A stretch of 64,000 bases of DNA, from positions 248,001 through 312,000 of the forward strand of contig CAVTHW010000003.1 in the NCBI GenBank assembly GCA_963734625.1. Direction: 5' to 3'. Positions within the stretch are counted from its first letter, which is position 1; every line of letters begins with the position of its first letter. Positions 8,536-16,886 of this stretch are shown here, piece by piece. The stretch comes from CAVTHW01 sp963734625 (lineage in GTDB: Bacteria > Acidobacteriota > Terriglobia > Bryobacterales > Bryobacteraceae). Position numbers and translations under genes: made by a program. The notes under the pieces were generated by a model. That model did not search any database, had not been told where the DNA came from, and saw only the letters and a list, made by a program, of their open reading frames with translations.

Positions 8536-10241
8536 CGCGGCCTCCCCTGCAAGTAGTTGGCCGCTTCTCCTTTGGCGGCCGGGCTAGCGCATACCCCTGG
8601 ACGAACCTCCATGTAGACGTCGTGGTTGTGGAGGTCCAGTTTATCTACGCAGACACCGGAGGCCGTGGCGAGCTCCCCTATCTGTTTCCGATCGGCCCTC
8701 AGTTCGGCGGGCTCCAGCGGCCCCTGCTCCTGCGCCACCCGGAATAGCGTGATGGAGGGCAGCGCCTTGGTGCGCATGAACGCGGCCAGATCCTCGTACA
8801 GCCCGGCATCCAGGGGATCAATCAGCCAGCGGTCCTTATCGCGGAACAGCAACATGTGCCGCCCCCCCCGGCTGAGGCGGTAAATGTCGATGCCGGCCCT
8901 GGAACTGGATGTTTCCACGAACTTCCACTCCCAATCGTCGTGGTGGAAGAAGAACGTGATGAGGTTGAACTGATCGACGTACACCGCGGCCGGCTCCGGA
9001 ACCAGGCGGTTGTACCTCTGCATATTGTCCGTCATGAGGGCCTCTTTCACCTTGGGGAAGACGTCGAATTCCCGGTAGCTGACCCACAGGATCCCGACTG
9101 CGAAAACCGCCGCCAGCGCATATCCCGCGCGACGGGAGAGAGAGGCGATGAGGCGGTCCGGAATCAGGAGCGCGCACAAAACCAGGAAGGGGAACAGCAG
9201 GGACTGCTGCCGCAGGAAGCCCCCGAAGGGATACGCCCGGATCAGCGAGGCCACCATGATCTCAAGCAGTATCAGGGTTGTGACCACCACCGTGGCGGCG
9301 GCCGCTAGGTTTCTCGGTTCCCACCAGCGGCGCAGCCACCATAGCGTGCCGCAGACTGCCGCCAGCAGCGCTGCCGCGATGATCAGGAAAACGGTGCGGT
9401 CCGGGGCCAGCCACGGCGAAAACAGGTTGAAGGTGTTTTGAAGGTTGCGCAGCAGAAACTCGCCCAGCGGCTCCGGACCGGTCGAGCGGTAATAGAAAGG
9501 CAGGAGGTGCTGCTGCAGCACCGCATGCGTGCTGATGTGATAGGCGTATAGGTAAACCATGACCCCAAAAACCGGGACGTAGGTCGCCGCCTCCCAGGCC
9601 CAGGCCTTCCATAGCGGCGCCGAACGCCGCAACAACGGAACCAGCATGCTGAGGGCGAACACCGCCACGACAAAGAAAGCCGCGTAATACTCGGTGGCGC
9701 ATGCTAACATCGCGCTCACCGCGAACATAATCCTCCCTTTCACCGGCCCGCCCGGCTCCTCGCGCCCGATCATATCCAGGAAGAAGGTGTAGGAGATCAG
9801 CAGAAAGAGCGTGCACAGCATGTACGCCCGCACTTCGCAGGAAGTGATGATCGCCGGCATCGCCAGGCCGTACGCCAGGGCGGCCAGCGCCGGCGTCATC
9901 GCCGAACGCATCATCTTCGATGCAATCCGGCCCAGCACGACGATGCTTACCATGCCCGCCAGAAGCGAAATTGCGCGATACGCCAGGTCCGACTTGCCAA
10001 TCCAGAGAGTCTCCCGGAGGAGGAAGAAGTAAAGCGGCGGATGGACGACCTGCCGCCAATCCCACACGAAATTCGCCCAACGGTCCTGCTGCGCGACGAA
10101 GACGTGCCAGTAGCCGTCGTACTCGACGAACTGCGTGGCGCCCAGGTACAGCCGGGGAATGGCCGATAACAGCACGATCGCCAGCAGCAGGAAATCAAGC
10201 CGCTGCCAGCGAAACCCGGATCGCCCCTGGGGAAGCTCCAT
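8532..10241 (-). CDS. ArnT/PMT-like (GT39) membrane glycosyltransferase
   Basis: The protein has 569 residues with about 11-12 membrane helices in residues 12-400 and a periplasmic C-terminal domain of ~160 residues. An acidic residue in EYDGYWHVFVAQQD after the first helix and the HPPLYFFLL motif near residue 65 match the GT39/ArnT family. Members move a sugar from polyprenyl phosphate to lipid A, protein or another acceptor on the outer side of the inner membrane. It is the first gene of the operon with the GT2-methyltransferase fusion and the GT-C-like protein. A reasonable reading is that the GT2 domain makes the polyprenyl-phosphate sugar this enzyme uses. A MITE-like repeat lies 30 bp upstream of the start. 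Confidence 0.75.
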   Translation of the reverse strand: MELPQGRSGFRWQRLDFLLLAIVLLSAIPRLYLGATQFVEYDGYWHVFVAQQDRWANFVWDWRQVVHPPLYFFLLRETLWIGKSDLAYRAISLLAGMVSIVVLGRIASKMMRSAMTPALAALAYGLAMPAIITSCEVRAYMLCTLFLLISYTFFLDMIGREEPGGPVKGRIMFAVSAMLACATEYYAAFFVVAVFALSMLVPLLRRSAPLWKAWAWEAATYVPVFGVMVYLYAYHISTHAVLQQHLLPFYYRSTGPEPLGEFLLRNLQNTFNLFSPWLAPDRTVFLIIAAALLAAVCGTLWWLRRWWEPRNLAAAATVVVTTLILLEIMVASLIRAYPFGGFLRQQSLLFPFLVLCALLIPDRLIASLSRRAGYALAAVFAVGILWVSYREFDVFPKVKEALMTDNMQRYNRLVPEPAAVYVDQFNLITFFFHHDDWEWKFVETSSSRAGIDIYRLSRGGRHMLLFRDKDRWLIDPLDAGLYEDLAAFMRTKALPSITLFRVAQEQGPLEPAELRADRKQIGELATASGVCVDKLDLHNHDVYMEVRPGVCASPAAKGEAANYLQGRPR

Positions 10242-10274
10242 AACCTATCCATGATAGCTTCCCCCCGGTTCCAA

Positions 10275-10429
10275 AAATGGGTCAGCCTGAACTGAGCGAT
10301 TTATTTGAGAGCCTCAGATGGGGGGTGACACGATTGGGTATATGCTGTAGCTTGGCTGGAGTCCCCTGCCACATGACGCGGAGCAGACGTCAGAGTAGAA
10401 AGAATCGCGCAGTTCAGGCTGACCCATTT
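10275..10429 (+). repeat. MITE-like element, copy 1
   Basis: This ~155-bp element has terminal inverted repeats. It opens with AAATGGGTCAGCCTGAACTG (then AGCGATT) and closes with the complement (AATCGCGCAGTTCAGGCTGA then CCCATTT). No protein is encoded. The interior is shared with the copies at 14231-14379 (opposite orientation) and 54290-54430. To the right, 10421-10475 is a short array of CCCATTTGTC-like units that continues the end sequence. Confidence 0.75.
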
Positions 10430-10518
10430 GTCCCATTTGTCCATTTGTCCGACCCATTTGTCCCACGAATCCCCGTACATGAACCCCGACGAGTTCACGA
10501 CGTGGTTCAGGGGAGGCT

Positions 10519-11376
10519 GTGAACCGATGCTCCAGAGGTCACAACCTACCAGAGGCCAACGATGAGGTGCACCATGAAGGCCGTCGCAGCCATTTGTCAC
10601 TCCTGGGCGGGCTCCTCCAACGGCCTGCCTGGTGTGCGGAAGTCCTGCGTCTGGAAGAAGCTGGGGCCGTGGTTGACGTGCTAGTAACGGTTCCAAAGGG
10701 GGTCTTCTCCAAACAGTACGTCAAGGAATATGCGGCCGGCTTCGCGGCCAAATACGGAGGCCGCTTTAGGTTTGTTCGGGTGATTATGTTCACTGACAGA
10801 GCCGAGGCGGAGGAATTCGGCTCGCTGAGGTTGCAGGAGACGCGCAGCTACGAGGAGTGGTTCGCACTGCGCCAAGCGCACCCTCCGTTTCGGGGAGCGG
10901 TCGCGCAAGCCGTCATTTCGGCAAAGGGCGCCTCTCTGCGGTACCGGTCCGACAGCGGCGCAGTCGAGACGGAGGTCCTTTGGGGGAGCGACCCAACAAT
11001 CATCCGGAAAGGGGATGCGACTTACGAGATTCTGTATGTCAGGATTGGGCCCGTCGCTCCTCTGTTCCGCGACCGGCCGGACGGCGGCCGCAGGATCTCT
11101 GTGTATCTGAGCACCACCGCAGCACTCAACCCTGATGCGTGCGAGGCGGTGGTGGAGCAGTTGTCGGACCTATTCGACTATCGGTTGCTCAGCGCGGATT
11201 TTCGAAACGACGCACTCTTCGTCTATGGGCTCGAGTTCCCGCTGGTGCATCCACTCTATGATGTCGCAATACCGCCGTCGTTGGGGGTCTTCCTTACCAC
11301 CAGGAGTGTCGGATGCAGCTACTGGTTCAACGGCCTTGGTTGCACTTGGGGGCTGCCGAATCCTCGGCCGCAGTGA
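10519..11376 (+). CDS. Secreted partner of an RHS zincin tip, displaced copy 1 (signal peptide frameshifted)
   Basis: This is a protein of unknown family, about 255 residues in its natural form. Its second copy (20484-19731, minus) starts at a signal peptide, MKAVASICLLLAGLLQ. Here the matching ATG is at 10574, but one T is missing near 10594, so the open frame enters from 10519 through unrelated codons and becomes native at AEVLRLEEAG. The rest is continuous: FTDRAEAEEFGSLRLQETRS, then LFVYGLEFPLVHP and VFLTTRSVGC. Just upstream (about 10451-10579) are the last codons of an RHS tip, SPYMNPDEFTTWFRGGC, ending in a TGA that overlaps the downstream ATG. Its place directly after a toxin tip, together with an export signal, suggests a periplasmic immunity protein. 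That is inference, and no immunity family was recognised. Confidence 0.6.
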   Translation: MNRCSRGHNLPEANDEVHHEGRRSHLSLLGGLLQRPAWCAEVLRLEEAGAVVDVLVTVPKGVFSKQYVKEYAAGFAAKYGGRFRFVRVIMFTDRAEAEEFGSLRLQETRSYEEWFALRQAHPPFRGAVAQAVISAKGASLRYRSDSGAVETEVLWGSDPTIIRKGDATYEILYVRIGPVAPLFRDRPDGGRRISVYLSTTAALNPDACEAVVEQLSDLFDYRLLSADFRNDALFVYGLEFPLVHPLYDVAIPPSLGVFLTTRSVGCSYWFNGLGCTWGLPNPRPQ

Positions 11377-11441
11377 GATCCTTGCCCAGCCTACGCGGGT
11401 GGATTGGGCCAGAGAAATCCTCGATGCTCAAGCCGCGTCTC

Positions 11442-11468
11442 GGCCCCAACTCGGCCAGCTCCAGCAGG
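11442..11468 (+). repeat. RHS cassette junction repeat
   Basis: A 27-bp sequence beginning GGCCCCAACTCGGCCAGC and ending AGCAGG recurs on the minus strand at 19639-19665 and 23274-23300. In the latter two it lies inside the RHS core (GPNSASSSR). Here the match stops at the end of the repeat and no core follows. At 11377-11441 this copy shares a degenerate linker with the sequence before the repeat at 19639-19665. Confidence 0.6.
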
Positions 11469-11509
11469 CACAACCGGGCCCACCCCGGCGACCCTAACCC
11501 ATCACGCAA

Positions 11510-11539
11510 TTGTTCTTGAGGAACTCCCGGCTGTATAAT
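11510..11539 (+). promoter_or_regulatory. Probable sigma-70 promoter of the lipoprotein gene
   Basis: TTGTTC (11510-11515) and a perfect TATAAT (11534-11539) are separated by 18 bp. The start codon of the lipoprotein gene is 72 bp downstream. Confidence 0.45.
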
Positions 11540-11610
11540 GGTCTGCTGGAACCCAGGAGCGTCACGCATTTTGGTGGGCGCTTTCGCAACTCTCTAGCTC
11601 AGGTGCCAAA

Positions 11611-12141
11611 ATGCGAATATCGACAAGACACTGGATGACGGCCGCGCTTCTGGCAGCAGTGCTCGCCGGCGGCTCGGCCTGCAACCGGGCAACCACGGAG
11701 AAGGAAGAGAATCTCCCTCTCTCGAGCGTGGTCGCGGTTGCCGCGCCGAATGCGCAGCGGCAACTGGTGAGCGGCTTCTGGGGAATCGAGAACAACGCTT
11801 GGCGTTGGACCAAGCACAACTTCGTCGTGCTGCTCCTGCCGCCTCCCGGGGCCGCCCAGAATGGTGCGACCTTGGAACTCAACCTGGCCGTGATGGATAG
11901 CGTGATTACGCGGCGGAAATCGGTAACGCTTACGGCCACCGTCGGAGACACGGCGCTCCCGCCGGAGACCTACAACGAGTCCGGCAACTTCCTCTACAAG
12001 CGCGACGTGCCGGCGGCGGCGTTTGCCGCGGGAACTTCCGTCAAGGTCGCCTTCTCTACTGACAACTTCCTGCGCGCTGGCGAGGTTGAGGGCCGCGAAC
12101 TGGCGTTGGTCGTGCATTCCGCCGGACTGCTCGCCAAGTAG
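11611..12141 (+). CDS. Predicted lipoprotein of unknown function
   Basis: The protein has 176 residues. The N-terminus MRISTRHWMTAALLAAVLAG leads into the lipobox AGGSAC, so Cys-24 should be lipidated after signal peptidase II cleavage and the protein anchored in the envelope. The mature part looks like a single beta-rich domain (for example GFWGIENNAWRWTKHNFVV and SVTLTATVGDTALPPETYN). No catalytic motif or known family was recognised. It is followed after 79 bp by the metal transporter gene on the same strand, and the two may be co-transcribed. The segment carrying both lies between inverted MITE copies and may have been inverted as a block. Confidence 0.75.
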   Translation: MRISTRHWMTAALLAAVLAGGSACNRATTEKEENLPLSSVVAVAAPNAQRQLVSGFWGIENNAWRWTKHNFVVLLLPPPGAAQNGATLELNLAVMDSVITRRKSVTLTATVGDTALPPETYNESGNFLYKRDVPAAAFAAGTSVKVAFSTDNFLRAGEVEGRELALVVHSAGLLAK

Positions 12142-12220
12142 TCGGCGTCCGGCTTCCACCAGCGGACCGCCAACCCGCCGGGTTGCCCTCCCGCTTCCCC
12201 GCCCCGTATACTGACATTCG

Positions 12221-14104
12221 GTGACACGGCCCTCGGGTTCCCATTCCCTGCCCGAAGTTCACGCGACGGTCCAGACCGCGCAGCCCTCGATCTGGCGGCG
12301 CATGTTCGCCTTCGCCGGCCCCGCCTACCTGATTAGCGTCGGCTACATGGACCCCGGCAATTGGGCGACCGACCTGGAGGGAGGAGCGCGCTTCGGCTAC
12401 AAGTTGCTCTGGGTGCTGGTCATGGCCAATCTCATGGCCATCCTGCTTCAGACCCTGAGCGCCAGGCTGGGCATCGTCCGGGGCCTCGACCTGGCCCAAG
12501 CCTGCCGGGAGCTCTACCCCCGGCGCATGAACTACGTGATGTGGTTTCTGTGCGAGATCGCCATTGCCGCCTGCGATCTGGCCGAGGTGCTGGGGGCCGC
12601 CATCGGGCTGAACCTGTTGTTCCACATCCCGTTGCTTACCGGAGTGCTGCTGACTGCGGCCGACACGCTGCTGGCCCTGTGGCTGACCCGGTTTGGAATT
12701 CGGGCGCTCGAGAGCTTCATCCTTGGGCTGATCACGGTGATCGCCGGGTGTTTCATGATCGAGATCTTCTTCGCCCGGCCAAACGCGACCGAGGTGCTGT
12801 CCGGTCTGATTCCCAGTCTCAACGGCCAGAGCCTCTACGTGGCGATCGGGATCCTGGGAGCCACGGTCATGCCGCATAACTTGTATCTGCACTCGGCGCT
12901 GGTGCAGACCCGCAGCATCGAAGCCGGCGAAGCCGCCAAACGGGCGGCTTGCCGCTTCAATCTTGTGGACTCCGTGGTGGCCTTGAACGGCGCACTGCTG
13001 GTTAACGCGGCCATCCTGATTCTGGCGGCCTCCACGTTCTTTAAGCGCGGCATTGTCGTTACCGAAATCCAGCAGGCGCATCTGCTCCTGGCCCCTCTTC
13101 TGGGCACGACGCTGGCCGGCGTGCTCTTCGCCGTGGCCCTGCTCTGCGCCGGCCAGGCTTCCACCATGACCGGGACCATGGCGGGCCAGATCGTCATGGA
13201 AGGTTTCCTTAGTTTTCGCATGCGCCCGTGGCTCCGCCGCTTGGTCACCCGCATGGCGGCGATCATCCCGGCTGCCGTGACCATCTATTTCGCTGGCGCC
13301 GCCGGAACCTTCAAGCTTCTAATCCTGAGTCAGGTCATCCTGAGCATGCAGCTTCCTTTCGCCGTCATTCCGCTGGTGCATCTCACCAGTGATCGGGCGA
13401 AGATGGGATCGTTCGCCAACCCCGCCTGGGTCCGCGTTCTGGCCTGGCTGGCGACCGCCATCATTGTTGTCTTGAACGTTTATCTGGTAGTCGAAACCGT
13501 TAGCGGATGGCTCGCCGCCACCGGCGCTTACCGCTGGCTGGTTCTAGCCGTTGCTGTGCCTCTCGTCATCGGACTGCTGGCCATGTTGGCCTACGTAGCC
13601 TTCGAGCCCCTGCTGTCCCGGTTGCGGGCGCGGGCCCAGGTAGCGGTTCCGGCGCGCGTGGAAGCTGAAGTGGCGGCGCCGGTCTACCGCCGCATCCTGG
13701 TTACTCTGGACCACACCGCCATCGATCATCAGGCTGTGGCGCACGCCGCCGCGCTGGCCCGCATGCACTCCGCCAAGCTCTTCCTGCTGCACGTCGAGGA
13801 GGACGTGACCAGCCAGGTTTACGGGCCCCTGGCCTCGACCGCGGAGGTCGAGTCGGGAGAGCGGTATCTGGAGCAAATCGCCGAGTCCTTGCGCGCGCAA
13901 GGGGTGGATGTCGAAGCCCAGGTCCGCTACTCGAACCGTCCGCGGCGGGAGATCGTGCGCTTCGCCCAGGCTCTGGCTCCGGATCTGGTGGTGATGGGAG
14001 CGCACGGGCACAAGGGACTCAAAGACCTCATATTCGGAACCACCATCAACGGCGTGCGCCACGAGATTGCCGCGCCCATCATGATCGTGCGCCAACCAAA
14101 ATAG
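12221..14104 (+). CDS. Nramp-family divalent metal transporter fused to a universal stress protein domain
   Basis: The protein has 627 residues. Residues ~30-455 are an Nramp (MntH-like) transporter with about 11 helices. They include the metal-binding motif YMDPGNWATD in helix 1 and ATVMPHNLYLHS in helix 6, the two sites that bind Mn2+/Fe2+ in the proton-coupled family. Residues ~483-627 are a universal stress protein domain: YRRILVTLDHT at its start, and DLVVMGAHGHKGLKDLIFG at its end with the G-x2-G-x9-G(S/T)-type ATP-binding loop. The start chosen is GTG at 12221, and a weak ribosome site makes a start a few codons later possible. The fusion suggests uptake controlled by ATP or stress, which is inference. 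No metal riboswitch or regulator gene is visible nearby. Confidence 0.88.
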   Translation: MTRPSGSHSLPEVHATVQTAQPSIWRRMFAFAGPAYLISVGYMDPGNWATDLEGGARFGYKLLWVLVMANLMAILLQTLSARLGIVRGLDLAQACRELYPRRMNYVMWFLCEIAIAACDLAEVLGAAIGLNLLFHIPLLTGVLLTAADTLLALWLTRFGIRALESFILGLITVIAGCFMIEIFFARPNATEVLSGLIPSLNGQSLYVAIGILGATVMPHNLYLHSALVQTRSIEAGEAAKRAACRFNLVDSVVALNGALLVNAAILILAASTFFKRGIVVTEIQQAHLLLAPLLGTTLAGVLFAVALLCAGQASTMTGTMAGQIVMEGFLSFRMRPWLRRLVTRMAAIIPAAVTIYFAGAAGTFKLLILSQVILSMQLPFAVIPLVHLTSDRAKMGSFANPAWVRVLAWLATAIIVVLNVYLVVETVSGWLAATGAYRWLVLAVAVPLVIGLLAMLAYVAFEPLLSRLRARAQVAVPARVEAEVAAPVYRRILVTLDHTAIDHQAVAHAAALARMHSAKLFLLHVEEDVTSQVYGPLASTAEVESGERYLEQIAESLRAQGVDVEAQVRYSNRPRREIVRFAQALAPDLVVMGAHGHKGLKDLIFGTTINGVRHEIAAPIMIVRQPK

Positions 14105-14128
14105 GGACAGTACCAAATTACCCCATTT
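14102..14128. repeat. Short dispersed repeat B, copy 1
   Basis: GGGACAGTACCAAATTACCC followed by CATTTG lies across the stop of the transporter gene. Its reverse complement occurs at 54872-54898 and 57685-57711, each time just upstream of a gene. It is probably the end of a decayed mobile element. Confidence 0.55.
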
Positions 14129-14141
14129 GCCGAGAACGCTT

Positions 14142-14435
14142 CCCCCATCCGAGGCTCTCAAACAAATCGCTCAGTTCAGGGAAAACGGGTCGGGAAAACG
14201 GGTAAAACGGGTAAAACGCGTCGGTAAAACGGGTCAGCCTGAACTGCGCGATTTTTTCGACTCTAAAGTTTGCTCCGCGTCACGTGGCAGCGGGCTCCAG
14301 CCAGGATACAGCATATACCCAATCGTTTCACTCCCCCCATCCGAGGCTCTCAAACAAATCGCTCAGTTCAGGCTGACGCGTTTTCCCGACGCGTTTTCCC
14401 CGTTTTCCCCGACGCGTTTTCCCCGAAAACTCCCG
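14142..14435 (-). repeat. MITE-like element copy 2 with a half copy and symmetric minisatellite arms
   Basis: 14142-14180 is a truncated half element. 14231-14379 is a full copy, inverted relative to copy 1, with ends GGGTCAGCCTGAACTGCGCG and GCTCAGTTCAGGCTGACGC. The full copy is flanked by arrays of GGGTAAAACGCGTC-like units on the left (14182-14230) and their complement, CGACGCGTTTTCCC-like units, on the right (14376-14430). The whole 250 bp is therefore a large imperfect palindrome. No coding capacity is seen between 14105 and 14463. Confidence 0.7.
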
Positions 14436-14463
14436 CTCGCGTGAGCAGCCCCCGCCGCCTACT

Positions 14464-16074
14464 TCACCGCCTTTGACTTGTTATTGCTTGTGTCCTCAGA
14501 GTGGGCGCAGACGATATGTACTGAAGATACGAAATGAACGAGTTGGCGCTGCCCAAGCCCCATAAATCGGCCGGACTAAAGTCGTGCGGGAGTATCCCAA
14601 GGTATTGCATAGCCCGGAGCGAGTCCTCTGAAAGGAGCCCGCTCGGGTCATTGAAGTTCACCGGATCGTTGCCGGCATACGCATAGCGATTGAGGCTCTG
14701 GGGGTTGCCGAGGCTTCCGCCCAGCGGGTCCACGCTCGTGAACCTCCCAATCGTCCTGGCGTAGTACCGATTCCGCGCGTAGTCCAGGGCGGTGGAGGAG
14801 TCGCGGTAGTAGCTTGCGAACTTGGTCCGGTTCTGGCTCGTGGTGGTCGATTCCTCCCCGCAGGGGAAGTGCTTCACGTTCGAGTCCAGCCGGTCCGAGT
14901 TCACCGAATGCGTCGTGAGGCCCTCCGCCCGCTCCTGCCAGATCTGCTTCGAGCCGAAGTAGACGTTGTAGTCGTAATCCCAGCCGTCCCCGGAGGTCGC
15001 CAGCAGATTGCCGTTGGAGTCATAGCTATAGCCCGAAGTGGTGATCCGGTTGGTCGCTGGATCCACATTCACGTTCAGCGTCGGCGCGCTGCCCTTCGTC
15101 ACCGTCTGCGCCAGCAGGTTGCCGAAGCCGTCGTAGCTGAAGCTCTGGCCCCACTCGGTGCCGGTGGTTTCGGCTGAGATCAGGCGATTGAGGCTGTCGT
15201 ACTGATACGAAACTTCTTCCCCCGACACCCAGTCTTTCTTCTGGGTGATCCGCCCGTTGTTGGCCGTGTCCGAGAAGCGATATTCCTGCTCCAGCACGCC
15301 CGCTACCGTGATCCGCGTCATCTGCTGGAGAATATTGTACTGCCGCGTCTCGGTCGAGTAGTTCGTGCCGTAGATGTCCCGCGTGTACTTCATCTCGGTC
15401 ACCTGCCCGGCCTGGTTGTACAGCACGTCCTTCACCCAATCCACCGGGTTGGTCTGGTCGTCGGTGAGCTTCACTGGCCGTCCCATGGAGTCGTAGGTGT
15501 AGGTGAACGTCGGGCCGTAGGATGGGTACTCCACCGAGACCATCTTGCCTTCGTTATCCCAGGTATAGTCGGCCGTCAGGTCGTCGTAGCCGCCGCCCGC
15601 CTGGGTCTTGCTGGTCACCAGGCCGCTGGCCGTGTAGCCGTAGGTGTGGGTCCAGGCGCCGCCGGTGCAGGAGGCCCCGCCCCAACTGGCCTGGTAGAGC
15701 CTCCCCCAGCCGTGGGTTCCCTGGTCGTAAGTTAAATTTACCTGCTGGCAGGTATCCTCGTTGCCGCCGCTCACCGGATAGCGCCGCATCTGGGTCACCC
15801 GCTGGAAGCCGTCGTAGGTGTATTGCACCTGCTGATTCTTGGCGTCGGTCTTGGAGGCCACGGTCCCGTCGGTGTTGTAGGTGTAGCTCACTGTGCCGTT
15901 CTCGGGGTTGACGGCGCTGGTCAGCCGCCCGGTGGTCAGATCGTAGTTGAAAGTGCGGGTCTGCGTGGTTCCCCCGCGCGGCATCGAGACCCCGGTCAAC
16001 TGGCCGCGCAGGTTATAAGTGTAATACGTCTCATGGTTGGAGCCGCCGCCGGGATCGGGCTCGGTCACCATCAA
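14464..16074 (-). pseudogene. RHS-repeat module A, lacking its N-terminal region
   Basis: An open frame of ~536 residues encodes the C-terminal half of an RHS core with many YD repeats (for example YTYDSMGRPVKLTDD and YQYDSLNRLIS). It ends with the core-terminating motif YYRDSSTALDYARNRYYA, then RFTSVDPLGGS and PVNFNDPSGL. A short tip of ~60 residues follows: MQYLGILPHDF, DLWGLGSANS and SYLQYISSA, then an abrupt stop beside the MITE block. RHS cores form shells that carry toxic C-terminal tips. Homology to the other two modules stops at about 16069, so the N-terminus is missing. This is an orphan module. The tip linker resembles that of the zincin-bearing module, so its toxin part may have been lost at the MITE insertion. 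Confidence 0.8.
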
Positions 16075-16089
16075 ACGTCCCCGGGAGCC

Positions 16090-16881
16090 TCACCGCTTCT
16101 TCAGCCGCCAGGCGTCGGGGCCGGCTTCGACGGAGGGGTCTCGCTTCCACAGGTCCGGATCGTACGCCGGGTTGATCTCGTAGCGAACGGTGAAGTCCGT
16201 CCGAATCGAACCTCCATAGTCGTACCGTCGGCGACCCGGAAGCATGATCCCGTCCACGCGCCGGTACTCCTCCAGGTAGTGCTCCGCCGCCCAGCGGCCA
16301 TCCTGCTGCTCAAGACGTACCGGCAAGTAGGTCTTCGCGTCCAAGAAGTACCGATACGTGAACCTTGCGCTTTCGGTGTCGACCGTAATGACGCTGCGCC
16401 CCTCTTCCACCGCGATCGCGCAGCCGAGCACTTTCGGCTTCAACCACTTGGTTTCGACGAGATAGGCCGCGATCACGTCGTCAACGAGCACCTTCGGGGA
16501 TGACGTGCTTGCCTTGAACACGGGTCTGAAGCGCGACGATGCATTGAGGGAAGCTCCCATCCCCCGGTCGAAGTCAGCTTGGCTGATCGTGACGCCGAAC
16601 ATAGGGGTGTCCGTATCGTCCCACCGCCACCAGAAGCTTGGTTCTACATACAAGCTCCTGATGTCGCGGCGGTGCCGCACAATACCCCACGTCCGCCAGG
16701 TCTGCTGCTCATTAACGAAGAAGGCCCGAACGCTCTCGAGCTTCTCCCTGCCGCCCTTCGCCGCGATCAGCTTCTCCCAAACCTGCGCCGCGTCACAGGG
16801 CGGCTGAGCCGCGAGCGGCAGACGGCAACAGCAGAGCGCCCAGAGGATCGACAATGCCGGCAACGATCTCATGCAGTTCAT
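16090..16881 (-). CDS. Secreted protein downstream of RHS module C (outer-membrane-lipoprotein-sorting-like)
   Basis: The protein has 263 residues. The N-terminus MNCMRSLPALSILWALCCC...PLAAQ is a signal peptide. The mature start, VWEKLIAAKGGREKLESVRA, resembles the first helix and strand of LolA-like proteins. These are common in Acidobacteria as 'outer membrane lipoprotein-sorting' homologues. The later RTDFTVRYEINPAYD is also typical of their beta half. The gene begins only 5 bp after the stop of RHS module C, so it is probably translated with it. In RHS loci the gene right after the tip usually encodes the immunity protein, and the export signal would place it in the periplasm. Both the immunity role and the LolA-like fold are inference. 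It could instead be a free-standing envelope protein. Confidence 0.65.
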   Translation of the reverse strand: MNCMRSLPALSILWALCCCRLPLAAQPPCDAAQVWEKLIAAKGGREKLESVRAFFVNEQQTWRTWGIVRHRRDIRSLYVEPSFWWRWDDTDTPMFGVTISQADFDRGMGASLNASSRFRPVFKASTSSPKVLVDDVIAAYLVETKWLKPKVLGCAIAVEEGRSVITVDTESARFTYRYFLDAKTYLPVRLEQQDGRWAAEHYLEEYRRVDGIMLPGRRRYDYGGSIRTDFTVRYEINPAYDPDLWKRDPSVEAGPDAWRLKKR

Positions 16882-16886
16882 CTTAG

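Noticed and set aside
10421..10475. Short tandem units that could suggest a CRISPR array
   Set aside because: The units are ~10 bp, adjacent without unique spacers, and continue the MITE end. No cas gene is present in the window.
12056..13081. 341-codon frame on the minus strand opposite the Nramp gene
   Set aside because: It is antisense to a clear transporter domain, has low-complexity composition and no start signals.
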